Shown here one piece after another: positions 56,829 through 64,000 of a stretch of 64,000 nucleotides of DNA. This DNA comes from an uncultured Poribacteria bacterium (GTDB taxonomy: Bacteria > Poribacteria > WGA-4E > WGA-3G): positions 3,326,217-3,390,216 of the forward strand of contig OX639992.1 in the NCBI GenBank assembly GCA_951828515.1, given 5' to 3'. Position numbers and translations under genes: made by a program. Positions within the stretch are counted from its first letter, which is position 1; every line of letters begins with the position of its first letter. Under the pieces are notes generated by a model. That model was not told the DNA's origin and did no database searches. It saw only the letters and a program-made list of their open reading frames with translations.

Positions 56829-58187
56829 TTAAGTGAAAAAAGGTTGCGTTTCACCTTCCTGAAAGGACTGCTCAAGCCACGGATCCTCGGTTTTCTGACG
56901 GAATTCGATGACCTTTTGACGCATTTCGTTGGCTATGTTTTGTAATTCTGGCACATCAATGAGATTTTGCGACTCCGCTGGGTCGTTCTGCATATCATAC
57001 AAAGCCTCACGACCTTGCTGTAGAAATTCGGTCCGTTGTCGCTCACCGAGTTGCTGAACGTTGTCGTTCCGCACCGCTGTCCATGAGATTGAACGGAACA
57101 GGTCGCTTGGGAGAGGGGTCTCCAGTTGGTATGCCAGATTACGGACGTATTTATACCGTCTACCCCGCAGCACGCGATATGGATAGTAGTTCGTCACCTC
57201 ATGGAAACAGTGAGAAAAATATGTTTCCTCCCAGTTGCCGTTGCCGGGATGTGGATGATCGTCCTCCAAGACAGTGAGCAACGATCTACCCGGAAGTGCC
57301 GCTGTTCCATCGGGGTGTGCAACGCCACACCAATCCAACATTGTTGGACAGAAATCTACCCAGTTGACGAGTGCTTGATTGTGGAAACCGCGTTTCTGTT
57401 GCGTCGGACTGGCAATAAGCAGTGGACAGTGATGTCCACTATCAAAACTGGATGCCTTCGCGCCCGGAAATGGCATCGCGTGATCGGTCGTAACAAAGAC
57501 GAGGGTTTCATCTGCGCGCCCCGAAGCGTCAAGTGCCTCCAAAACCGCACCTACCACAGCATCCCAACGCGAAACGCTTTCGTAGTAATCAGCGAGGTCT
57601 TCGCGGACAGCGGGTATGTCCGGCAGGAAATTCGGTACAATGATTTCCTCTGGGGCATAAGGACTCGGTTGAATGCCAGCGTGTGTCCGGTCATTCCCAA
57701 ATCCTTTGCCAGCACGGTGTGGATAACTACTGCCGATATGGAGATAAAAGGGCGTATCTGCATTCTCGTTGAGAAATTGTGTGGCTTTCGCTGCTATGTC
57801 CGCAGGGCTTCGGGAATCGACTTTCGGTTCAAAATCGAAGGGATAGACACTTTCGGGTTCAACGTGTTTCTTCCCAATGCATGCGGTAGCAAATCCGTGT
57901 GCTTTTAGGATTTTCGGCACCGATTGTGTATGTTCGTGCGTGCGGAATCCGTGAATGCCGTGACAGTGTCCGTATTGCCCATGTGTATGGCTGTGTTGTC
58001 CCGTGAGAATACAGGCGCGACTTACGGCACATGAGGGGCTTGTGCAGAATGCGTGGTCAAACACGACACCGCGTTCGGCAAAGGCATCGATGTGCGGCGT
58101 TCGGATAACCTCATTTCCGTAGCATTTCGCGATGCGGCTCCAATCGTCGGCGATGACAAACATAACATTTTTATAGGAATTGTTCAT
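56829..58187 (-). CDS. sulfatase (arylsulfatase/N-sulfatase type)
   Basis: A 452-residue sulfatase of the alkaline phosphatase superfamily. Metal and core motifs: MFVIADDWS (the tandem Asp), IRTPHIDAFAERGVVFDHAF and the formylglycine site region CTSPSCAVSRACILTGQ, plus VFVTTDHAMPFPG with distal Asp-His. The maturation motif normally reads C-x-P-x-R (or C-x-A-x-R); here it reads CAVSR with Val at the third position, so activation may differ. The ATG at 58187 has a GGAG 5-6 nt upstream; the 34 residues before it in the frame are not part of a sulfatase. The family cleaves sulfate esters or N-sulfates of glycans. No secretion signal is visible. Confidence 0.9.
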   Translation of the reverse strand: MNNSYKNVMFVIADDWSRIAKCYGNEVIRTPHIDAFAERGVVFDHAFCTSPSCAVSRACILTGQHSHTHGQYGHCHGIHGFRTHEHTQSVPKILKAHGFATACIGKKHVEPESVYPFDFEPKVDSRSPADIAAKATQFLNENADTPFYLHIGSSYPHRAGKGFGNDRTHAGIQPSPYAPEEIIVPNFLPDIPAVREDLADYYESVSRWDAVVGAVLEALDASGRADETLVFVTTDHAMPFPGAKASSFDSGHHCPLLIASPTQQKRGFHNQALVNWVDFCPTMLDWCGVAHPDGTAALPGRSLLTVLEDDHPHPGNGNWEETYFSHCFHEVTNYYPYRVLRGRRYKYVRNLAYQLETPLPSDLFRSISWTAVRNDNVQQLGERQRTEFLQQGREALYDMQNDPAESQNLIDVPELQNIANEMRQKVIEFRQKTEDPWLEQSFQEGETQPFFT

Positions 58188-58255
58188 AATTCTCCGTATA
58201 TCCTGTGGGACGAGGACCCCTGCCTTGACAGGTTCCGTGATGGTGGGTTTTGCTG

Positions 58256-60676
58256 CTACACCAGGCCCCCGCGTTTTCTTAAGAACCACTCGAACCCAAG
58301 TAGCGCGATAACCGCGCCGAAGATGAGAGGCATATCCCAGATATCGACATCCGTAATCTTTGAGGTTGCACTTTCGACAAGCGGAATCTGATTTACAAGT
58401 TGCGGTGCTTCTTCCAGGGTGTAGTACTTGCCTCCGCTCCCGTCAGCAAGCGTTTTGAGAAGTGCGACGTTCAGCTCAGCATTACTAAACTCGGCGTAAG
58501 ATGTTTTTACCTCAAAAAGGGTCTGTTGTTCGCCCAAATTTTTGCCATCAAGGGTTCCAGTTGCGGTGATAGTATATTCACCGTAACGATTTGGAATAAA
58601 ACGTGCTGTGTAGCGTCCATCTTTACCGAGGATCTGTTCCAGTTTTAACTCTCTGCGTTTCCCCGCTTCATCAAGCACCACGGCTCGGATTTTCGCGTTG
58701 TTTGTCAACTGAAACTGTTGATCCGTAGCGGTGACCTCAATGACGACAGGTTCTTTCAAAGCGTAAGCCGTTTTTGCGATGTTGAGTGTAATATGCTCCT
58801 TCGGGGCAGTTGTCAACCACTTTGCAACCTGTCGCCAGAACCGTTCAGGAGTATCCTCTTGGTGCCAGAATCGTTGATCCCCATCTTCGTGAGAAGGTAG
58901 CATCTGCCAACGCCAGGAACTGTGCGGTGTAAATACCATTACGCGTCCGGCATTGTAATTATGCGTTGCGATAAGAATTCGATTGCCGAATTCGTTCCGA
59001 TCGGTTGGATGCTCTGCCAAAACAAGTGCTCCCGCTTTGGCGCGTTTCACTTTACTATACCCCTTCAACGCTGGTAATATCTGCCAGCGTTCCAAATTCT
59101 CGACAGGCATATCCGCCAGAGCCATCAAAGTTTCGACTTTCCCCTCCGGTGTGAGTTGCAATTTATAGTCCTTGTTTCTAATAGGCTGCGAACTCGTGAT
59201 TGATCTGCCGAGTCGCCTCGGTGCCAATGGAGGTTGCGCGGATCCAAGCTCCAATTCTACTGGGAGACATTGCGCAATCGGCGTGTTGATATAGGACCCC
59301 GAAAGCTCATGGTTACCTAAAGAACTGGAACCGCCCAGCATGAGCAGTCCACCGCCTCGGGTGCGTACAAACTCAACTGTATTTTCCAGTTGCGACAGTG
59401 TAAATTGGGATGCATCCACGTTGCCTAAAATGATGGCATCAAAGTCAAAAAGCGTCTCCTTATCGTCCGGATAAAGTTTAGAATCATTGAATGCCTCAGT
59501 GAGGGTACCGCCGTATGTTGGACGCCCCTCAGTAGTGAAGCCTTTCAAAAACCGATCGGTCAATTGGATGTTCGGATCATTTTTCAAGGCACGCTTTATA
59601 AAGCCGAGTTCATAACGGGGTTTACCATCAACAAATAGGATTTTCACACGTTTGGTAGGTGCCACCCTGAGTAAGAATGTTTTCGCGTTGTTTTGTGGAA
59701 CGGCTTCCGTTTCTCCCAACTCTGCATGTACTTCAAATTTTTGGGTGCCGGCTTCGCGAGGGGTAAATTTAAGCAGGACGCGTTCCGCCTTGGTATCAGA
59801 AACCGAGTCTGTTCCACCGAGTTGCGACATCCAGGAGGTACCTTCATCCATATCAACGGACTCGGTTTTCAGCACCCGTCCGTTGCTTGTGAGTTGGATG
59901 TTTACCTTCTTTCCCTTAAATCCTTTCCGTTGTAGTGTTGCCCATACCTCGACAGGAAAATCCTCTTCTGCGGTCCGAGGTACATTGACCTTGACAAGCT
60001 CCAGGTCTGGGTTGCCCTCTTCTGCGCCAATGCCAACGGTATGGATCGGCAGTTTCCGCTCTCGGATTTGCATTGCGAACTTTGCAATATCAATACCACT
60101 TCTGTCTACGCCATCGGTTAGCAGTACAGCACCCGAGAGTGGGATTCCCTGCAAGTCATCAAGTGCTTCGTTTAACGCCTGTGGGATATCCGTGCTTTCC
60201 CCTTCTGATTTAGTCAACGTCTCGCTCGGAATTCGTTTTGCCGTAGTGTCGAACGCGAAAAGTCTAACTTTGAATTTGGCGTTCAGTTCTTCAAGCAGTC
60301 CCTCTTCTTCCGAAAAGAGTAGGTCGTTGGCGCGGTGCAACCGCGTCGTTAAATCAGCAGAATCGGTAATCTGCATACTTTTGGACCGATCAACCATCAC
60401 CAATAGGTAGGAATCATCAGGGTTTGTTTGATAAATTGTTAGAAAAGGTTTAAGGAGGCAGAAGGCAAGCAGGCAGAGTACAATTACGCGGAGAAAGATG
60501 AGAAAGCCCCGAAAGACGCGTTGGATGCGTCCTTGGGTACTCCGATATGCCCAGATTGTAGCGACGAAAAGCGCGACGAGTAGGACAGCTATCAGAAGCC
60601 CTGGTAATGGTACCCCAAACGAGAAATTTCCCTCTCGGAAAACGTCAATGGGGTACTTCATCATTTTTTCAAACAT
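58256..60676 (-). CDS. VWA-domain membrane protein with glutamine-amidotransferase-like part
   Basis: An 806-residue membrane protein with two N-terminal membrane segments (about 20-40, 52-75) and one at the C-terminus (MPLIFGAVIALLGFEWFL). The VWA domain (about 85-250) carries a complete MIDAS: LVMVDRSKSM (DxSxS) and VLLTDGVD. Then follow an Ig-like part and a class I amidotransferase-like region (about 370-480, KRVKILFVDGKPRYELGFIK, FDAIILGNVDASQFTLSQLE) as in BatA-type proteins. The ATG at 60676 is used because upstream codons overlap the oxidoreductase gene. It may act with the MoxR ATPase at 55678 in complex assembly. Confidence 0.85.
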   Translation of the reverse strand: MFEKMMKYPIDVFREGNFSFGVPLPGLLIAVLLVALFVATIWAYRSTQGRIQRVFRGFLIFLRVIVLCLLAFCLLKPFLTIYQTNPDDSYLLVMVDRSKSMQITDSADLTTRLHRANDLLFSEEEGLLEELNAKFKVRLFAFDTTAKRIPSETLTKSEGESTDIPQALNEALDDLQGIPLSGAVLLTDGVDRSGIDIAKFAMQIRERKLPIHTVGIGAEEGNPDLELVKVNVPRTAEEDFPVEVWATLQRKGFKGKKVNIQLTSNGRVLKTESVDMDEGTSWMSQLGGTDSVSDTKAERVLLKFTPREAGTQKFEVHAELGETEAVPQNNAKTFLLRVAPTKRVKILFVDGKPRYELGFIKRALKNDPNIQLTDRFLKGFTTEGRPTYGGTLTEAFNDSKLYPDDKETLFDFDAIILGNVDASQFTLSQLENTVEFVRTRGGGLLMLGGSSSLGNHELSGSYINTPIAQCLPVELELGSAQPPLAPRRLGRSITSSQPIRNKDYKLQLTPEGKVETLMALADMPVENLERWQILPALKGYSKVKRAKAGALVLAEHPTDRNEFGNRILIATHNYNAGRVMVFTPHSSWRWQMLPSHEDGDQRFWHQEDTPERFWRQVAKWLTTAPKEHITLNIAKTAYALKEPVVIEVTATDQQFQLTNNAKIRAVVLDEAGKRRELKLEQILGKDGRYTARFIPNRYGEYTITATGTLDGKNLGEQQTLFEVKTSYAEFSNAELNVALLKTLADGSGGKYYTLEEAPQLVNQIPLVESATSKITDVDIWDMPLIFGAVIALLGFEWFLRKRGGLV

Positions 60677-60711
60677 TTTTATCTCTTGGGCTCCTTCACC
60701 GATTGAAAACT

Positions 60712-61707
60712 TTATGCAGGGAGTTTGATGCACTGACCTGTGTGTGCGGATTCGTGTAATGCGTCAATGACACGCATATTTCCAAGTGCGTCCGATATTG
60801 GTAAGTGAGTTGGGGCACCGGTCTCCACCGCTCGGCATAAATCCAAAATTTCAGCGGCATAAGGGTTTACACCATTAGCAACACGAATAGTTTCGCCATT
60901 TACTGTAAAGTGGGATTCGCCTTCTGAGTTGCCCCACGCACTCTGAACAAAGAGCGTTCCATCCGTTCCCGCGACCTCATAAGATTCGCGCCACGTCCAA
61001 CCGAAACTGCAATCCAATTGCCCGGTAAGACCATCGCCAAAGTCTAAGGTTCCAATCAGAGTTTCCCAGACGTTATTCATCGCTTCAAACTTGCCGGTTG
61101 CCCATACGGACTGTGGTTCTCGCCCGACGAGATGGCGGATGATATTGATACAATAACAGCCTAAATCCATGACGGCACCACCACCGAGATCGCCTCTTAA
61201 TCGCCAATTTCGTCGGTCCATGAGTCCTGTGGAAAAAGTAGAACGTGCATAGCGTACCTCTCCGATTGCCCCTTCCTCGATTTTCTGTTTCACGGCGAGC
61301 GTCAAGGGATGGTGTCGATACATGAAGGCTTCCATTAATCGGATGTCGGCGCGCTCTGTAACTTGGATTATCTGTTCCAGTTGTGTGGTGTTAACTGTAA
61401 TCGGTTTCTCAACAAGGATACCTTTGACACCCCACCGCACTGCTTCCAAGACATTTTTCAGATGATTCGAGGGCCACGTTGCAACCACTAAAACATCAGG
61501 TTGCTGCTTTTCCAGCATCTGTCGGAGGTCGTTGTAGGTGTTCTGGACGTTATACTCCGTAGAAAAACGCTTCAGCGGTTCAAGCTTCTCGTCGCAGGCA
61601 CCCACAATTTCAATTTCTGGTAGATTCCGCCACGCGTTGCCGTGTGCGTTAGAGATACCACCGCACCCAACGATGGCGACACGATATTTTGGGGAAGTTT
61701 GTGACAT
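60712..61707 (-). CDS. Gfo/Idh/MocA-family oxidoreductase
   Basis: A 331-residue NAD(P)-dependent oxidoreductase. The N-terminal Rossmann fold starts YRVAIVGCGGISNAHGNAWR, with VLVVATWPSNHLKNVLEAVR. The catalytic Lys is in ILVEKPITVNTTQ, and GLMDRRNWRLRGDLGGGAVM with DLGCYCINIIRHLVG follows in the substrate domain. The ATG at 61707 has GGAG 7 nt upstream; the longer frame overlaps the next gene and is rejected. The family acts on inositol, sugars or sugar acids. It is the third of three related oxidoreductases in this operon. Confidence 0.93.
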   Translation of the reverse strand: MSQTSPKYRVAIVGCGGISNAHGNAWRNLPEIEIVGACDEKLEPLKRFSTEYNVQNTYNDLRQMLEKQQPDVLVVATWPSNHLKNVLEAVRWGVKGILVEKPITVNTTQLEQIIQVTERADIRLMEAFMYRHHPLTLAVKQKIEEGAIGEVRYARSTFSTGLMDRRNWRLRGDLGGGAVMDLGCYCINIIRHLVGREPQSVWATGKFEAMNNVWETLIGTLDFGDGLTGQLDCSFGWTWRESYEVAGTDGTLFVQSAWGNSEGESHFTVNGETIRVANGVNPYAAEILDLCRAVETGAPTHLPISDALGNMRVIDALHESAHTGQCIKLPA

Positions 61708-61744
61708 AACCAACTCCTTTGTAGGACAGGTCAGGAAAGTATCC

Positions 61745-62719
61745 TCACAAAATCTCTGAAATGGCGATAGGTCTGTTTTCTTGGGCAGACTGATTCGCTG
61801 CCAGTGATATTGCAAGTGTCTTAACTGCATCACTGTAAGGACTCAAGATTGAAGAAGCATCACCGTTACGTACCGCGTCCACGAAAACCTCGTCAATTGT
61901 TGGACTCGGTTCTGTTTTATCCACCCAGTCGCCATCTTCCTGTACCAAGACCCTTGATGGATTCCAATTCAATAACTCTCCCTCATACAATAGATCCAGG
62001 ATATTCGCGTTCGACCAGTCCCCTGCGTAAGCCCAAGTCGCAGTCAGAGACCCGATGGCACCACTCGCAAACTGGAGAGAGACACTGTTGGCATCAGGAC
62101 AATCTGTCTCTTTGAGAAACCGGTTCGCCTGCATGGCATAGACGGTTTCCACTTCTCCACATAAGTAACGTATCATGTCGATGGTGTGTGTTGCTTGTTC
62201 GACGAGTTGACCGCCGGATCTGCCCATCTGTCGGAGCCATGCATTTGGGTCCCCATGTCCTGTGCTACACCAGTACTTACCAACGACCATGTTAATCGTT
62301 CTATCCTGCAGGATCTGCTGCGTTATTTTTGTCGAACCGAGGTACCGGAGTTGATAACCGACACAAGTTATGAGTCCAGCATTCGCCACCGCGGCTTCAA
62401 CCTCACGGGCGATATCCATATTGATGGCGACGGGCTTCTCAACCAAAAATGGTAAACCTCGTTCAATGACATCCAACTCTGGTTGTCCGTGCGCAAAAAC
62501 TGGGAGACTCAGATAGACTGCATCTAAGTCATCACGTTCGAGGAGGACTTGGTGTGCGGTATAGGGGTCTGCATTATGTTTCTCGGCGGCACTTTGGGCG
62601 CGTTCAGCTTGAATGTCACAGACAGCCACGACACGCGCGCCCTCGATTCCGGCTAATTGGTTCATGTGTCCATTGGCATTGCCGCCACATCCGATAAACC
62701 CGATTTTAATTTCTCTCAT
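61745..62719 (-). CDS. Gfo/Idh/MocA-family oxidoreductase
   Basis: A 324-residue oxidoreductase with GFIGCGGNANGHMNQLAGIE at the start, DLDAVYLSLPVFAHGQPELD, the catalytic-lysine motif PFLVEKPVAINMDIAREVEA and GRSGGQLVEQATHTIDMIRY in the substrate domain. Length and motif order are standard. It lies 37 bp before the oxidoreductase at 60712 and 33 bp after that at 62753, indicating one operon. The substrate is unknown. Confidence 0.94.
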   Translation of the reverse strand: MREIKIGFIGCGGNANGHMNQLAGIEGARVVAVCDIQAERAQSAAEKHNADPYTAHQVLLERDDLDAVYLSLPVFAHGQPELDVIERGLPFLVEKPVAINMDIAREVEAAVANAGLITCVGYQLRYLGSTKITQQILQDRTINMVVGKYWCSTGHGDPNAWLRQMGRSGGQLVEQATHTIDMIRYLCGEVETVYAMQANRFLKETDCPDANSVSLQFASGAIGSLTATWAYAGDWSNANILDLLYEGELLNWNPSRVLVQEDGDWVDKTEPSPTIDEVFVDAVRNGDASSILSPYSDAVKTLAISLAANQSAQENRPIAISEIL

Positions 62720-62752
62720 TTTTTCCTCTATAAGTGCGATATTTACTTCAAA

Positions 62753-63967
62753 CTAACGTGCTTTGAAATTAACTCGTAACGCTTTTTCAATATTTTCGCG
62801 TGGGTGAACACCAAACTGGACTTCAAAATCGCGGTCAAATGCGGCTTCTTCAGCGGGATCAGGTTCAAGAGGGAGTTCGATAGGCTGTCGATTCATGTCG
62901 ATTGACCGATGTGCCGCAATCACCATCTCTTGGTCTGCCCTGCCCATTTCACCCGTCCACAGCGGTTGTGTGTCTTCTCGGACAGCGCGAGCGATACCGT
63001 CAAGCATTGTCGCCAATGAGATACCTGTCTCTGAAATATCTGTCTGTCCATAAGGATTTACCCACTCTACGGTACCACCTAAAGACGCTGGGAGTTCCAC
63101 AAAAATACGTTGCAAAGTGCCGCTGTCACTATATTCTCTCTGGAATTCGTATGTCTGTGCCCTTCCGGCGTTCTTGACGAGATCTTCGTCCGTGCAAACG
63201 TTAATCGTTTCACCCCCCGACGCACCTTGATTCCCGTTCGTGATAACCGTGCCTCGCTCGCCACAGGTCTCGAAACCGACGAGCTTGTTTCGTCCGAGGC
63301 AGCCATTCTTGTTCCCCACCATGGCGATGCCGATACCGCCATTCTCAAAATCTACGGCATAAAACTCAAGACCTTCCCGATTGTGGTCCCGTTTTGCCCT
63401 GTCAACGTAGGGAGAAACAGACATCGTATGCCCGATGCTACTGACCGTTTTGGGTGGGGCATCCATTCGGCACCGTATTGCGGCAAGCCCATGATAGCCG
63501 GTTGTGGAGAAGAGTCGGTAACACTTGTGGACTTTTCCAATTACGTCTTCCTTAATGAGTTTACACACGAATTGTTCCACAGGAACGAACGGGAAATTTT
63601 CCGATGTCTGAAGTTTTACGCCATTCTCGGCAGCATCGGTTATCATCATATCCATCAAACCGAGTGTTGGCGCAAGGCCTGTCTCTACATTATGTGAGAT
63701 GCCACATCGGGAGAGGTAGCAGGAAACGACATGATGTAAAGGCATAGGCACGACAACATCGCAGACATCCGGTGATGTCTCGTCAATCATTTTCCTGACA
63801 TCGGTATAGGCTTTGACGCCAAGTTTCGCCGCACCTACCTCTGCGGATTCTGCGTGGGCATCACATACAGCAACTACGTCAAAGGTGTCCTTTAATATAG
63901 TGGCTGTTGACAGATGTGCTGCCCCGCGTCTACCGTGGCCAATTAAGGCGTATTTTAGACGTGACAT
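62753..63967 (-). CDS. Gfo/Idh/MocA-like protein without the EKP lysine
   Basis: A 404-residue member of the family with the Rossmann start KYALIGHGRRGAAHLSTATI and DVVAVCDAHAESAEVG. At the position of the catalytic EKP motif it reads VETGLAPT, so the usual lysine is missing, and it may not be a classical dehydrogenase. The C-terminal half keeps family features (GKVHKCYRLFSTTGYHGLAA, GISLATMLDGIARAVREDTQ). It is the first gene of a three-gene oxidoreductase unit. The ATG at 63967 is directly preceded by a CCGCAAGG-type repeat. Confidence 0.9.
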   Translation of the reverse strand: MSRLKYALIGHGRRGAAHLSTATILKDTFDVVAVCDAHAESAEVGAAKLGVKAYTDVRKMIDETSPDVCDVVVPMPLHHVVSCYLSRCGISHNVETGLAPTLGLMDMMITDAAENGVKLQTSENFPFVPVEQFVCKLIKEDVIGKVHKCYRLFSTTGYHGLAAIRCRMDAPPKTVSSIGHTMSVSPYVDRAKRDHNREGLEFYAVDFENGGIGIAMVGNKNGCLGRNKLVGFETCGERGTVITNGNQGASGGETINVCTDEDLVKNAGRAQTYEFQREYSDSGTLQRIFVELPASLGGTVEWVNPYGQTDISETGISLATMLDGIARAVREDTQPLWTGEMGRADQEMVIAAHRSIDMNRQPIELPLEPDPAEEAAFDRDFEVQFGVHPRENIEKALRVNFKAR

Positions 63968-63986
63968 TTTTTAACATTCCTTGCGG
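63968..63986 (-). repeat. start-adjacent CCGCAAGG repeat at the window end
   Basis: On the minus strand CCGCAAGGAATGTTAAAAA precedes the ATG at 63967. It is a diverged copy (GGAATGTTA in place of GGTAWAATT), 11 nt between AAGG and ATG instead of 12. Confidence 0.65.
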
Positions 63987-64000
63987 TTAAACAGTGTGTA

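Noticed and set aside
59652-60410. 252-codon plus-strand frame opposite the VWA gene
   Set aside because: Antisense to a gene with complete MIDAS motif; Ser/Pro-rich shadow translation.

Overview
The window is bacterial DNA of moderate GC with dense gene packing. The gene mix is an 11-gene complex I cluster, TonB-dependent receptors, a DUF5916 outer-membrane protein, ThuA, an enolase-superfamily enzyme, phytanoyl-CoA dioxygenase, a sulfatase, SUMF1 and three Gfo/Idh/MocA oxidoreductases. Together with many short palindromic intergenic repeats it resembles Candidatus Poribacteria or a related sponge- or seawater-associated lineage. That placement is inferred from gene content; no rRNA is present. 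TonB and outer-membrane receptors indicate a Gram-negative envelope. Conventional sigma70-like promoters with 17-18 bp spacers can be read at several places.

Layout. (1) 28-2686, minus: tRNA-Gln(CUG), tRNA-Glu(CUC), a small RelE/ParE-like ORF and a DUF255/SPATA20 thioredoxin-like protein, behind one promoter. (2) 2710-14944, minus: nuoABCD-HIJKLMN with its own promoter. nuoE, nuoF and nuoG are absent, and the intergenic gaps are full of repeats. One repeat type (CCGCAAGGTAWAATT) sits directly against several start codons, and a palindromic repeat lies in frame inside nuoL. (3) 15147-18504, minus: two paralogous lipoproteins, an enolase-superfamily enzyme and a ThuA-like protein. (4) 18687-23868, plus: an accessory island with two stand-alone proteins ending in an RNA polymerase alpha-CTD-like domain. 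They flank a collapsed PLD/SNF2-type helicase gene. Next come a roughly 0.5 kb IS200/IS605-like element carrying a large structured RNA with a pseudoknot but no protein gene, and an AlbA_2 (Schlafen-type) ATPase-like regulator with a small membrane protein. (5) 23931-28848, plus: a DprA-like protein, a membrane protein, purF, a small membrane protein, purM and an unexpected FliG-C-like protein. (6) 28968-37229, minus: TonB, a DUF5916 protein and two TonB-dependent receptors. (7) 37669-41111, minus: phytanoyl-CoA dioxygenase, SUMF1-like protein, lipoate-ligase-like protein and a beta-propeller protein, the last three closely coupled.

(8) 41195-54335: a defence island. It holds a type III restriction-modification pair (mod 42877-44571, res 48132-50762), two TIR-like (COG4271-type) genes and a PD-(D/E)XK-like protein, plus two TnpB-only IS elements. 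One of these IS elements interrupts the first TIR-like gene, and both halves of that gene can be rejoined by eye. On the other strand is a 1008-residue protein with a cysteine cluster and a C-terminal winged helix that I cannot assign. (9) 54435-63967: argG (plus strand), then on the minus strand MoxR ATPase, sulfatase, VWA membrane protein and three Gfo/Idh/MocA oxidoreductases.

The items best worth following up are the structured RNA at 21399-21745, the alpha-CTD/helicase locus at 18755-21249, the TIR-like genes nested in the type III RM island, the 1008-residue protein, the start-codon-adjacent repeat and the in-frame palindromic insertion in nuoL. All assignments come from reading the sequence and from remembered family motifs; no database search was run.
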